A stretch of DNA of 64,000 nt, taken from contig NZ_JAUIYO010000014.1 of the NCBI RefSeq assembly GCF_044891285.1, positions 1 through 64,000 of the forward strand, written 5' to 3'. Source of the stretch: Pseudobacillus lumedeiriae (GTDB lineage: Bacteria > Bacillota > Bacilli > Bacillales > Domibacillaceae). Below the pieces are notes generated by a model. It was not told the origin of the DNA. It did no database searches and saw nothing but the letters and a program-made list of their open reading frames with translations. How positions within the stretch are numbered: position 1 is the first letter of the stretch; the number at the start of each line of letters is the position of its first letter. This document shows positions 8,436 through 17,600 of this stretch, piece by piece. The position numbers and the translations under genes are program-made.

Positions 8436-9440
8436 ATGGAGAAACAGCGAACATGGGTATTTGAAAATAAGCCGGTTATTATTTCATCTGGGGTAGTAGG
8501 GGGGCCATTTGAAAACAACGGACAGCTGGCAGATGACTTTGATATATTACATGGCGATCTATGGCTGGAAGAAGAAACTTACGAAAAGGCCCATAGAAAG
8601 TTAATGGAGCAGGCGACGATGCGGGCAATTGAAAAAGCAAAGCTGAGAAAACAGGATATTGAATATTTCTTAGCAGGCGATTTAATCAATCAAATCACGC
8701 CGACGAGTTTCACTGCCCGTTCCCTTGCTGTGCCTTATCTCGGGTTATTTGGTGCCTGTTCTACATCTATGGAAGGATTGGCGCTGAGTTCGTTAATTAT
8801 TAACAGCAAAATGGCAAATTATGTTTTAACGGGCGCATCCAGTCATAATGCGGCAGTGGAAAAGCAGTTTAGATATCCGACAGAGTATGGCGGTCAAAAA
8901 CCGCCGACAGCTCAGTGGACGGTGACAGGTGCTGGAGCAGTGATTGTTGCTCAAGAAGGAGAAGGTCCTTACATCTTATCTGCAACTATTGGAAAAGTCA
9001 TTGATATGGGACTGACAGATCCGTTTAATATGGGCGGAGCTATGGCACCAGCTGCAGTGGATACAATTATTGCCCATTTAATTTCTTTAAGACTGGACCC
9101 GTCTTATTATGATTTAATTGTCACAGGCGACTTAGGTTCCGTCGGCCGCAACATTGCGTTCGAGTTGCTGCAAAAAAGAGGCATTGAAATAAGCGATAGT
9201 CAATTTCAAGACTGCGGTCTCATGATTTATAGGGACAGCCAGCCTGTATTTGCGGGCGCAAGCGGAGCAGGATGTTCAGCCGTCGTTGGATATGGACATT
9301 TATTAAATCGAATGAAAAGAGGAGAGTTAAAAAGAATTTTGTTAGTGGCAACCGGAGCTTTGCTGTCTCCACTTTCCTTCCAGCAGCAAGAGTCTATTCC
9401 CTGCATTGCCCATGCAGTAGCGATTGAATACAACCCTTAA
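8436..9440 (+). CDS. spoVAD: SpoVAD-like stage V sporulation protein
   Basis: SpoVAD is a thiolase-fold protein of the SpoVA channel that binds dipicolinic acid for uptake into, and release from, spores. The 334-residue product has the family landmarks: GPFE near the N-terminus, GACSTSMEG around residue 110 (thiolase active-site region), TGASSHNAA, GAGAVIVAQEGEGP, and the final PLSFQQQESIPCIAHAV. The ribosome site is TGGAGGTG. Flanking DUF1657 genes make this the spoVA2-type paralogue, not the main spoVA operon. The usual neighbours SpoVAC and SpoVAE are absent here. Confidence 0.93.
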   Translation: MEKQRTWVFENKPVIISSGVVGGPFENNGQLADDFDILHGDLWLEEETYEKAHRKLMEQATMRAIEKAKLRKQDIEYFLAGDLINQITPTSFTARSLAVPYLGLFGACSTSMEGLALSSLIINSKMANYVLTGASSHNAAVEKQFRYPTEYGGQKPPTAQWTVTGAGAVIVAQEGEGPYILSATIGKVIDMGLTDPFNMGGAMAPAAVDTIIAHLISLRLDPSYYDLIVTGDLGSVGRNIAFELLQKRGIEISDSQFQDCGLMIYRDSQPVFAGASGAGCSAVVGYGHLLNRMKRGELKRILLVATGALLSPLSFQQQESIPCIAHAVAIEYNP

Positions 9441-9452
9441 AAGGAGAAAACT

Positions 9453-9659
9453 ATGACAGTAGCATCGGATGTAAAAACATGTACAGCTGGCTTAAAGCAT
9501 GCAGAAGCTGTTTTCTCAAAGCTTGCCCTATTGTCCAATGATCCAGAAGCCCAGCAGCTTTTTCACGAAAGTATGCTGACGATACATGAGGTCATTGGAC
9601 GAATGGATAAACGAATTTTTGAACTGGAAAACGAAGAACCGCAATATCAAGGGTTTTAA
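9453..9659 (+). CDS. second DUF1657 domain protein
   Basis: This 68-residue paralogue of the first DUF1657 protein in the cluster has the same start (MTVASDVKT) and end (ENEEPQYQGF). The middle differs, so the duplication is old. It begins 12 bases after the SpoVAD stop with AAAGGAG ahead of the ATG, and 15 bases separate it from the YetF-like gene. Co-transcription is near certain. It is probably a soluble partner in spore membrane function, but the role is unknown. Confidence 0.88.
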   Translation: MTVASDVKTCTAGLKHAEAVFSKLALLSNDPEAQQLFHESMLTIHEVIGRMDKRIFELENEEPQYQGF

Positions 9660-9674
9660 ACAGGGGGCGAACAA

Positions 9675-10535
9675 ATGGCTCAATGGCTCGAAATTATTCT
9701 TCGGTCCTTCTCTTTTCTTATTATGTTATTTGTCATTACGAAGATAATTGGGAAAAGACAGATTTCCCAATTATCCTTTTTTGAATATGTTGCCGGTATC
9801 ACTATTGGCAGTATAGCTGCTGAAGTTTCCATGGTTAGAGAACGTTCTGTTTTTGATGGGTTTGTAGCGATTGTAGTATGGGGGCTGGTTCCACTTTTAG
9901 CCGGGTATATTGCAATGAAAAGCAAAGCATTCCGAGGAGTTGTTGAAGGCAGCGGAACTGTGTTTATTAAAGACGGCAAAGTTTTCGAAGATAATTTGAA
10001 AAAAGAAAAATACACCATTGATGAGATGTTATCATTGCTGCGAAAAAAGGATGTATTCTTTCTTGAAGATGTAGAATATGCAATCTTGGAACAAGACGGA
10101 AGTCTAAACGTATTGCTGAAAAAAGACAAAAGGCCATTAACACGAAGCGATCTTCAGCTAGTACCGATCAATGAAAAAGAGCCCCATACAATCATTATGG
10201 ATGGCCGATTATTAATCGAAGCGCTTGCTAAGAGCGGCAAAACGAGAGAATGGCTGAATGAAGAGCTGGAAGCAGCAGGGGTAACGATGGAAAATGTGTT
10301 TTTAGGACAGGTCAATTCATATGGCGAATTATATATTGACGTATATGATGACCAGCTGCAGACACCAACACCACAGGAAAGACCTTTGCTGCTAGCAACC
10401 TTAAAGAAGCTGGCGGCAGATATGGAGTCTTTTGCTTTATCAACCGATTGTAAAAAAACAAAGGAAATGTACGCGAAAAATGCAGAAGAGATTCAACAGG
10501 TCATTCAACGCACGCAGCCTTATTTATTAAGTTAA
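9675..10535 (+). CDS. YetF-like DUF421 membrane protein with C-terminal DUF1657
   Basis: The 286-residue protein has three N-terminal membrane helices (about residues 5-22, 33-50, 59-77), then the cytoplasmic DUF421 domain with the YTIDEMLSLLRKK and LLIKKD-type segments. After residue 240 the tail (LATLKKLAADMESFALST onward) resembles a DUF1657 unit, so it is a DUF421-DUF1657 fusion. That fusion is known from spoVA2mob-type operons, where it was linked to spore heat resistance. It is the last gene of the cluster; the stop codon lies in a terminator stem. Confidence 0.87.
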   Translation: MAQWLEIILRSFSFLIMLFVITKIIGKRQISQLSFFEYVAGITIGSIAAEVSMVRERSVFDGFVAIVVWGLVPLLAGYIAMKSKAFRGVVEGSGTVFIKDGKVFEDNLKKEKYTIDEMLSLLRKKDVFFLEDVEYAILEQDGSLNVLLKKDKRPLTRSDLQLVPINEKEPHTIIMDGRLLIEALAKSGKTREWLNEELEAAGVTMENVFLGQVNSYGELYIDVYDDQLQTPTPQERPLLLATLKKLAADMESFALSTDCKKTKEMYAKNAEEIQQVIQRTQPYLLS

Positions 10536-10566
10536 AGGACATCTCTTGTGGTGGCCTTTAACTTAT
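10530..10566 (+). terminator. terminator of the spoVA2-like cluster
   Basis: AGTTAAAGG and CCTTTAACT pair around a loop rich in T and G, followed by TATTTTTG. The left arm overlaps the yetF-like stop codon. Confidence 0.75.
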
Positions 10567-10573
10567 TTTTGTT

Positions 10574-10601
10574 AAATAATACATAATGTGCAGAATTCAA
10601 A
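10574..10601 (+). other. candidate Rtp-binding Ter-like site 2
   Basis: ATGTGCAGAATTCAAA at 10586-10601 matches the core of the candidate site at 8381-8396 in 15 of 16 positions. It lies about 85 bases before rtp. In B. subtilis, Ter sites sit just upstream of rtp and mediate autorepression. The left half of the Ter consensus is poor here. Confidence 0.35.
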
Positions 10602-10684
10602 ACCAATTATTTATTGGTTTCTCAGACGGAAATTTGTTAAAATAGAATCAGAATAATAAATCAAGCAATTAAGAAGGCAAAGGG

Positions 10685-11053
10685 GTGAGCATTTTGCCAA
10701 GGGGAGAGGGAAAGTTTTTAATCAAACAAAGAGCCTTTTTAAAGCTTTTCATGATTCGATTTGTGGAAGAAAATAAACTATACGGAATGCAGGCAATGGA
10801 TGAGTTAAAAGCAACGTTCAAACAGTTTGGTTACGAACCGAATCACTCAGAAATTTACAGATCTCTTCATGAGCTGATTGATGACGGCATTTTAAAAAGG
10901 CACAAAAAGCTGCAGGAAGGTGCTAAATATAAAGAAGTCGTGATCTATCAATTTGCTGACTATGAAAAAGCAAAACTGTATAAAAAGCAAGTGAAAACAG
11001 ATCTTGACCGCAGTATGGGACTGCTGAGAAAAGCTTTGGAGGATGTATATTAA
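10685..11053 (+). CDS. rtp: replication terminator protein
   Basis: The 122-residue protein resembles B. subtilis Rtp along its full length. Shared blocks are FLIKQRAFLKL, the LYGMQAMDELKATFKQFGY helix region, PNHSEIYRSLHEL (recognition helix), DDGILK, EGAKYKEVVIYQF and the long C-terminal dimerisation helix YEKAKLYKKQ. Rtp is a winged-helix dimer that binds Ter sites and arrests replication forks from one side. Start is GTG 10685 or TTG 10694; AAGGGGTGA fits the TTG slightly better, giving 119 residues. Presence of rtp suggests the window is near the terminus. Confidence 0.92.
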   Translation: MSILPRGEGKFLIKQRAFLKLFMIRFVEENKLYGMQAMDELKATFKQFGYEPNHSEIYRSLHELIDDGILKRHKKLQEGAKYKEVVIYQFADYEKAKLYKKQVKTDLDRSMGLLRKALEDVY

Positions 11054-11075
11054 GAAAAAAGGGTGATATGATACG

Positions 11076-11450
11076 ATGGGATTGTTTGATGGCTTAATCG
11101 GCAATGCGACAGAAGCTGATATTGAGAAAGTAGAAAAAACGCTTGAGCAAATTCTTTGCGACGGAGAACATATTGAAAAAGCGTTTCAAATTTTAAGAGA
11201 CTTAATCGTGTTTAGTAATAGACGGCTCATTCTGATTGATAAGCAAGGAGTAACAGGAAAAAGGATCGAATATCATTCTATTCCATACCGCAGTATTACC
11301 CATTTTAGTGTACAAACAGCAGGCACGTTTGACCTGGAAGCTGAATTGTTAATTTGGATATCAGGAACGGAAAATCCAATCGCCAAGCAATTTAGAAAAG
11401 ATGACAGCATATTTGATGTGCAGCGGGCGCTTGCTGCTTATATTTTATAA
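11076..11450 (+). CDS. bacterial PH-domain protein (YvbH/YozO-like)
   Basis: The 124-residue soluble protein starts MGLFDGLIGNA and has the bacterial PH-domain pattern: LIVFSNRRLILID, IEYHSIPYRSITHFSVQTAG, and LIWISG followed by a C-terminal helix. This matches the YvbH/YozO type family (PF08000), of unknown role. It begins 22 bases after rtp with GGGTGA at the start, so it may be co-transcribed with rtp. There is no signal or membrane segment. Confidence 0.85.
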   Translation: MGLFDGLIGNATEADIEKVEKTLEQILCDGEHIEKAFQILRDLIVFSNRRLILIDKQGVTGKRIEYHSIPYRSITHFSVQTAGTFDLEAELLIWISGTENPIAKQFRKDDSIFDVQRALAAYIL

Positions 11451-11664
11451 AGAGAGCGGTTGTAAAAAGCTTTTTAAATAATCTATATGATACGCGAGAT
11501 AGAAGGACCTGTTTACATGTGATTAAATGGTAGACAGGCTCTTCTATTTGTTGATTTAATCAATCTCCCTGAATCTTAATTATTTAAATTGTCCCCGATT
11601 CATTATTATACAAGTCTTACGAGACCGTTACTTCCATTTTTCTCTGTTTATAAAGACTATGTAT

Positions 11665-11694
11665 TTGACAAAACCATAGAGATATATTTATGAT
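11665..11694 (+). promoter_or_regulatory. sigma-A promoter of the riboswitch RNA
   Basis: A perfect TTGACA (11665-11670) and TATGAT (11689-11694) are separated by 18 bases. Transcription would begin near 11701, just before the riboswitch aptamer. Confidence 0.65.
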
Positions 11695-11715
11695 TAATAC
11701 ATACAGTTGAATAGT

Positions 11716-11815
11716 TCTCCTAAAGGGGAGTAGCTTTTACAACAAAGTCGTCATTACGGAGTTTTACACTCTCGGCTTTGTCGGCAACTTATCGTTGTTA
11801 GCAAGACCTTTACCT
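11716..11815 (+). promoter_or_regulatory. yybP-ykoY (Mn2+-sensing) riboswitch aptamer
   Basis: The conserved parts of this class are in order: CTAAAGGGGAGTAGC at the 5' side, then ACAAAGTCGTCA, then CGGCTTTGTCGGCAAC, then GCAAGACCTTTACC at the 3' side. ACAAAG/CTTTGT and GTCGTCA/CGGC form the helices of the known fold. The 3' strand is shared with the first terminator stem just downstream, which is the usual expression platform. Members sense Mn2+ and control exporters (TerC/YkoY, MntP, P-type ATPases). No such gene follows here. Confidence 0.82.
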
Positions 11816-11880
11816 GTAGTATAGGTAAAGGTCTTTATTTATTGTAAAAACCTTTACCAAAAATGGTAAAGGTTTTTTTA
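11803..11880 (+). terminator. tandem terminator hairpins of the riboswitch
   Basis: AAGACCTTTACCT pairs with AGGTAAAGGTCTT (11803-11835), followed by TATTT. A second hairpin AAAACCTTTACC/GGTAAAGGTTTT (11847-11876) is followed by TTTA. Both arms repeat the same ACCTTTACC word, so the two stems could exchange partners. Confidence 0.75.
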
Positions 11881-11907
11881 ATATTTTAATGGGGGAGCTG
11901 ATAGAAA

Positions 11908-12009
11908 ATGGACAACATTTACTCGATGTTATATGAAAGGAGAGTAATAAAACAGCCCTTCAAACAAGCATGCAAAGTTAGAAGTCAGACAAATTTTTTA
12001 AGATTTTAA
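11908..12009 (+). CDS. possible 33-residue ORF behind the riboswitch
   Basis: ATG at 11908 is preceded by GGGGGAGCTGATAGAAA and opens 33 codons, starting MDNIYSMLYERR. It resembles no manganese exporter or other family I know. It is the first frame after the riboswitch terminators, so it is either a real small regulated peptide or the debris of a lost gene. Spacing of the ribosome site is a little long. Confidence 0.22.
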   Translation: MDNIYSMLYERRVIKQPFKQACKVRSQTNFLRF

Positions 12010-12125
12010 ATACAAAAAGAAGGAGGTAATGCCGCAATGAAATAAGTAAAAGTATCTTTATCAGGGTTAATTAATAAAATAAACCAAAACAACAAGCTCT
12101 AAAAAAAGATGAAAAGGGGTATAAA

Positions 12126-12287
12126 ATGTTTAAGAAAATAATAAAGCAAATCAAGCAGCTATCCCAAGGCAGCAGCGAGCGAAGATATGGCCATTATCGT
12201 CGAGGAAGCAGCAGCAGCCGACGGTACAAACGATCTCCAATGAGTGGAAGTAAACGCTACAAACGAAAGGGCTGGAGCAGCAGCTAA
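12126..12287 (+). CDS. small Ser/Arg-rich basic protein
   Basis: The 53-residue product starts MFKKIIKQIKQL, then becomes a tail of Ser, Arg, Lys, Tyr and Gly with 13 serines, including a run of four and a terminal three. AAAAGGGG precedes the ATG at proper spacing. The composition recalls spore coat CotG-type or other phosphorylated basic coat proteins, but I see no clear homology. It converges on a protein kinase gene whose stop lies only 17 bases away. A substrate-kinase relation is plausible but inferred. Confidence 0.65.
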   Translation: MFKKIIKQIKQLSQGSSERRYGHYRRGSSSSRRYKRSPMSGSKRYKRKGWSSS

Positions 12288-12303
12288 TCTTCCTCTTAGC
12301 CAT

Positions 12304-13155
12304 TCATGTATTTTCTTGTACTTTAAGTGCATTATGAAGATCAGCTGAGATTTCACTAATATTTGAATAAGGTTCTTTCAGTCGTAATAGTCTTTTCAGC
12401 AGATAAACGGTTTCCATTTCTAAAGAAAGTTCTTCTGTCCAAGGAAGAGCTTTTTTATTTTTGGAAGAGTACGTCGTATAAAGTAAATATAAAAGTATTT
12501 CTCCTAAATCATAGTAGTCCTGTTGTTTCATTTCTAGGATACCTTCTTGTTTGTTATGCAAAGAACTAGATGGTGATTGAAATGAGTCAACTAAGATTCT
12601 CTGCTTAGATAAACCAAAATCGATCAAAAAGAGCTCATTATTGTTTAATAAAATGTTTGGAATACGTAAATCTTGATGATAAATGTTTTTTTTATGAAGA
12701 TAATCGACTAATTCGAGTAGTTGATCAAGAATTAGTAAAGACTCTTTCTCGTTAAAAGTTTTCTCACTAAAAAAAATTTGATCTTCTAAATTGTCTCCTT
12801 CGATGAAGCTCATTACATAAAAAAAATATTCATTATTTGAAAAAACTTCATATAACATGGGCATATTTTTATGGTTCAATGTGAGTAGAATGGAGGTTTC
12901 ACTTTCAAATAACTCCACCTCTTTTTTCTTACGGCGTTTACTTGGACGAAGCTGTTTAACCACCTTATTCTCTTGTGATTTCAAATCTTTGCAGAGATAA
13001 ACAATGCCATAGCTTCCACTCCCTATAACATTCAACACCTCGTAGCGATCGTTCAAAACTGTTCCTTCTTTAATAGGTGTATCTACAAAAAACTGATAAA
13101 CTTTTCGAATTGAACGCAAAATAGAAACTTTTCTCACCTCTTTCCTAACGGTCAT
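12304..13155 (-). CDS. Ser/Thr protein kinase, PrkD/YbdM-like
   Basis: The 283-residue protein is one kinase domain without membrane segments. Motifs are intact: glycine loop GSGSYGIVYLC, lysine in VVKQLRPSK, HQDLRIPNILL catalytic loop with Asp and Asn, and LIDFGLSKQ. Overall it is close to B. subtilis PrkD (YbdM), including KQLRPSKRRKK, FIEGDNLED and the truncated C-lobe. PrkD phosphorylates regulators such as DegS in vitro. The start at 13155 lacks a good ribosome site; an internal TTG is possible. It converges on the Ser/Arg-rich small gene. Confidence 0.87.
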   Translation of the reverse strand: MTVRKEVRKVSILRSIRKVYQFFVDTPIKEGTVLNDRYEVLNVIGSGSYGIVYLCKDLKSQENKVVKQLRPSKRRKKKEVELFESETSILLTLNHKNMPMLYEVFSNNEYFFYVMSFIEGDNLEDQIFFSEKTFNEKESLLILDQLLELVDYLHKKNIYHQDLRIPNILLNNNELFLIDFGLSKQRILVDSFQSPSSSLHNKQEGILEMKQQDYYDLGEILLYLLYTTYSSKNKKALPWTEELSLEMETVYLLKRLLRLKEPYSNISEISADLHNALKVQENT

Positions 13156-13349
13156 TCTTCAAGATTACATAACAATAGTCTAATTTAATTTTAGCTGATT
13201 AACTTTAGGTCTTCCAACTTTAATACAATATGTAATGATGAGAATGGGTGTAAAACAAAATATACGAATGAAATAAAAAATGACGTGAAGCATAATACTA
13301 TGCATTAAAGAGGCGGCATTGTACTTGAAGCATAATTTAGGAGGACATC

Positions 13350-14483
13350 ATGAAAGCTGTCACATATCAAGGGAAATATGAAGTGGCTGTTAAACAAGTG
13401 GAAGCACCAAAGATTCAAGACCGTGAAGATGTAATTATAAAAGTGACTTCAACGGCTATATGTGGTTCAGATCTGCATTTGTATCAAGGAAATTTCCCTT
13501 TACCTGCCGGTTATGTAATCGGACATGAACCAATGGGAATTGTGGAAGAAACAGGCCCAGATGTTACAAGTGTAAAAAAGGGAGATCGTGTAGTCATTCC
13601 ATTTACTGTGGCATGCGGTACGTGTCAATACTGTCAACATGATTTAGAAAGTCAGTGTGATAACTCTAATCCCCATTACGATTCGGGGGGATACTTCGGA
13701 TATTCTGAAAAGTTCGGCAATTATCCCGGCGGACAAGCTGAGTATTTACGGGTTCCTTTTGGCAACTATACGCCTTTTGTTATTCCAAACGATTGTGAGT
13801 TGGAAGATGAGTCCTTATTATTTTTATCAGATGTGCTTCCTACTGCCTACTGGAGTGTCGAAAATGCCGGTGTAAAGAAAGGGGACACCGTCATTGTCTT
13901 AGGCTGCGGACCTATCGGATTAATGGCCCAACAGTTTGCCTGGGACAAAGGAGCAGAACGTGTGATTGCAGTAGATTACATTTCAAACCGGCTTCGGCAT
14001 TCGCAAAAGATGAATAGGACAGAAACATTTGATTTTACTGAATACGATGACATGGGTGAAGTTTTAAAAGAGTTAACAAAAGGAGGGGCAGACGTTGTAA
14101 TTGATTGTGTAGGAATGGATGGAAAAAAATCTCCGCTGGAATGGGTAGAACAGAAGCTGAAGCTTCAAGGAGGCACGTTAGGTCCCATCCAAATAGCTAC
14201 AAAGGCGGTACGAAAAGGCGGAACGCTGCAAATTACAGGTGTTTATGGCGGCCTGTATAATATGTTCCCATTAGGGCCCTTTTTTGCCCGCAACATCACA
14301 ATAAAGATGGGGCAGGCACCTGCACGCCACTACATGCCGCACTTGTATGACAAAATAAAAAAGGGCAATATCGATCCTACAAAAATCATTACTCATATTA
14401 TGCCGTTAGAAGAAGCGGCTAAAGGATATCAGCTATTTAATAACAAGGAAGATAATTGTATTAAGGTTGTGTTAAAACCATAG
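13350..14483 (+). CDS. adhB: zinc-dependent alcohol dehydrogenase, AdhB-like
   Basis: The 377-residue medium-chain dehydrogenase has the zinc alcohol dehydrogenase signature GHEPMGIVEETG, catalytic zinc ligands (CGSD and GHE) and the structural zinc cluster CGTCQYCQHDLESQC. The NAD-binding VLGCGPIGLMAQ follows. The long insert and C-terminal layout match B. subtilis AdhB and formaldehyde-dehydrogenase-like enzymes that do not use glutathione. Substrate is unknown. GGAGGACATC precedes the ATG. It is a single gene with a hairpin about 30 bases after the stop. Confidence 0.9.
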   Translation: MKAVTYQGKYEVAVKQVEAPKIQDREDVIIKVTSTAICGSDLHLYQGNFPLPAGYVIGHEPMGIVEETGPDVTSVKKGDRVVIPFTVACGTCQYCQHDLESQCDNSNPHYDSGGYFGYSEKFGNYPGGQAEYLRVPFGNYTPFVIPNDCELEDESLLFLSDVLPTAYWSVENAGVKKGDTVIVLGCGPIGLMAQQFAWDKGAERVIAVDYISNRLRHSQKMNRTETFDFTEYDDMGEVLKELTKGGADVVIDCVGMDGKKSPLEWVEQKLKLQGGTLGPIQIATKAVRKGGTLQITGVYGGLYNMFPLGPFFARNITIKMGQAPARHYMPHLYDKIKKGNIDPTKIITHIMPLEEAAKGYQLFNNKEDNCIKVVLKP

Positions 14484-14510
14484 TCTGATACTGTCTTGGA
14501 TCTTTGCACA

Positions 14511-14548
14511 ACAATCGAGGGAAGCAGATTTGCGCTTCCTTCGATTGT
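14511..14548. terminator. hairpin between adhB and the giant sensor
   Basis: ACAATCGAGGGAAGC pairs with GCTTCCTTCGATTGT (one mismatch) around an 8-base loop, followed by a T-containing tract. Both genes end here convergently, so it likely terminates both. Confidence 0.65.
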
Positions 14549-14611
14549 CAATCATTTTCTACTATTCCTCATTTTCCTATAAGGGATGAGCGACAGACTG
14601 TAGAGTTTTCC

Positions 14612-17600
14612 CTAATAAACAAATTCTTCGGCATATTGGAAAAACGGCAAGGTAATGAAAAAACTTGTTCCCACACCTTCTACACTTTCTGCCCAAATTT
14701 CTCCTCTATGATAGGTGATGATTTCCCGGCAAATAGAGAGCCCCAGTCCGTGCCCTTTTTTCTGCGAGTATGGTCCTTGACTTGTATAATTTCGATCAAA
14801 GATGTAAGGGAGCTGAGAGTGCGGAATACCGCTTCCTGTATCACGAATCTGTATGAGAACCTGATCGGAATGACTTTCTTTTTTAAAAGAAAGACTGATT
14901 TCTCCAGATGCAGTATAGTTGAGGGCATTCATAATGAGATTAGTGAAAACCTGTTCAATTTTTTCAATGTCCATTTCGATCATAGGCGCTTTTTCCTCAC
15001 GATCTTGAAGATGATTCACTAACTTGAAGGAGAGGCCCTGCTGCTTGATTTCATACTCGAATTTACGATATAAGTGATCCATGAATCGATCAAGTGAAAT
15101 AAAATCCATGTTGAACTGCATTTGACCTGATTCTAATTGAGAAAGCTCAAATAGGTCATGGATCAATAAATGAAGATCGTGTACTCGTTCAAGCCCCTTT
15201 GTTAAATAACGAGCCTTTTCCTCCTCAGTGGCAGCAACACCATCCAATACAGCCTCTATGTAGCCTTTGATCGAGCTGATTGGAGCACGAAGGTCATGGG
15301 ATATATTTTCGAGGAAATGCTTCCGTGATTGCTCTGCCTGTTCAAGCCTTTGATTCAGCTTCTCAAGATTGAGGTTGACCTCATGCAACTCGGCAGTACG
15401 CTTCTCAATGGTATGTTCCATTTGTTCATAAAGATACGCATTTTCAATTGAAATCGCTGCTTGAGTTGAGAGAAAGGTAAGAAATTGAATTTTTTCTTTA
15501 CTGAAGGCATGTGACGCTTTATTATTTTCTAAGTATAAAATGCCTGTCACTTTTCCCTTATTTAAAATAGGCAAACATAGAAGTGATTTCGTTTTTCTAT
15601 TCATTACATAAGGGTCATCCGTGAACATTCCTGCCATCGCAGCATGATCAAGAACAACTGGTTCTTTACTAATATCTACAAATTGGACGATTTTATCAGA
15701 AATCAGCCCAGTTCCGGTGACTGGCTGATGCTTAAGCAGATCAGGTTTCAATTCGTCTAGACTTTTATACTCGCTTAATACAAATTGATTGTTCTTTCTA
15801 TATAAAAGAATTCCACGGTCTGCCCCCCCATATTCCATGGTAATCTGCATTAACTTTCCAGATAATTTATCAAGAATGATTTCTTTTGAGATACTTTGGG
15901 TGGCTTTCAACGCAGCGTGTGTATCAAAAAAAGAAGAGTGTCTAGGATCTTCAATGTGCTTGATTGTCAAGTCATCGGATTCCTTTATCAGCTGTCTAGC
16001 TTTTGCTTTTGCTCCCCATTTTTGAAAGGCTTGATAAGCGTTCCTCATAAATGAATGGAAGAGTTCAATAAATCCTAAATCAGCAAAATATCTTCCCGCA
16101 CATTCATTAGCAATGGCAGCATCCTGAATGAAGCCATTTTGCTCTGCATAACGAATGCTGTCAGAATAAAAAGTAAGAACCTCATGATTTGTTTTCTTCA
16201 TAGTTAAACGCCGCATTTCAGCTTTCAGCAGCAGATATTTATGCTGATAGTTTTGTGGGGAGAGGTCTGCCCATTGTTTCAGCTTGTTTACGTGTTTCTT
16301 TAGTGTTTGAAAGATTCTTTTCTTTTCCCATACAGATTCGGCCTCTTCATAAAAACGAGCCAGCCAAAGGGCATGGTAAAAATAATATTCAGGGATGATG
16401 ATAAGTGTCAGGCGTTTATTAATCATCGGGATAAGTAGATCCAATAACTGCCTCGCATACTCACCCTTATTAAACAAATAAGCCATCTGCAGCCGAATCG
16501 TGTAATAGATAATCTTTGCTGACTCATCATTCATCACCGGCTGCAATTTCCACAAATGATCAGGTCTATTGCCATTTAGGAATTCAACCCACTCCTTGAC
16601 TTCATGTAGAAATTCTCTGGATAGTGGATATTGAATTTGATTAATAAATTGGATTTGATTCTGTAACCCTTTCAATACTTCGTTAAGTGGCGTTCCTTTT
16701 ATCAATAGAATAATCGCGATAAATGAACTGTTAGCCCCGGCGAGATGAACATTGCCGGCATCAAGACAATAACGCTGGGATCGTTCAAGGTAATTTAGGC
16801 TATCACTGATCGGTCCTGTCCAATGGTTAACAAAGCTCCCATATACAAATTGGACGTGGCCCTTGACCTCTGAATCCCCGGACTTTTCCGAAAGATATAA
16901 AGCAAGTCTGCCGAATTGATGGCTGCCTTTAAAATCTCTGAATCCGGCGCTTAGAATAAGCGAATAATTAATGATAACCAAGGTGCTGATACCGGTAAGC
17001 CCATGCTTTAATGTAAATCTTAAAGCTCTAAGCATGAGTACTATAGCTAGATTTTGATCGACAAGATAAGCGGGAGCACTCATCGTAATCATTGTGTTTA
17101 AGATGTCTATTTTATCTTTATTCACTAAGTTCGGGAGGTTTAAAATTTCTTCTTTTCCTGTTCGAAAGAGAGCGAGTTTTACGAGTAACAGCTCGCGAAC
17201 GATATCCCGTTTTGCCGTTTTTCTAGAAAAATCGATTCCGAATAATTTCAATCCATCGATCCCGGATTGAACAGCTTCTTCGACACGGTGCATATGAGTG
17301 TAGAAGGTCATTTTCATGTTATAAATAGCAAGTTTATCGGCTTGAGAGCGAGAATTCTGAAGAAGGCTGTCAAACGTCATTTCAGCCTCTGTAAACCGGC
17401 TGGTTACATATTGACATTCGCCAAGCCCCTTCATGAGTCGCAATGTAAGCTCATATTGTTCTATCCAGAGAGGACCTGTGAGGTCGTAGGCAGACTGGAA
17501 GTATTCCAAGGCATCAACAAAGGCAGCTGAGGCCCTTGCTTTCTCACCTGCTTGTACATTCCATTCCGATAGTTCAAGAATTTCTTCGCTTGTCAAAAGG

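Noticed and set aside
12037..12108. A good ribosome site (AAGGAGG) before ATG 12037, followed by a frame that reads through a stop at codon 3.
   Set aside because: ATG AAA TAA closes at once. The continuation (VKVSLSGLINKINQ) is suggestive but too short to call a pseudogene.
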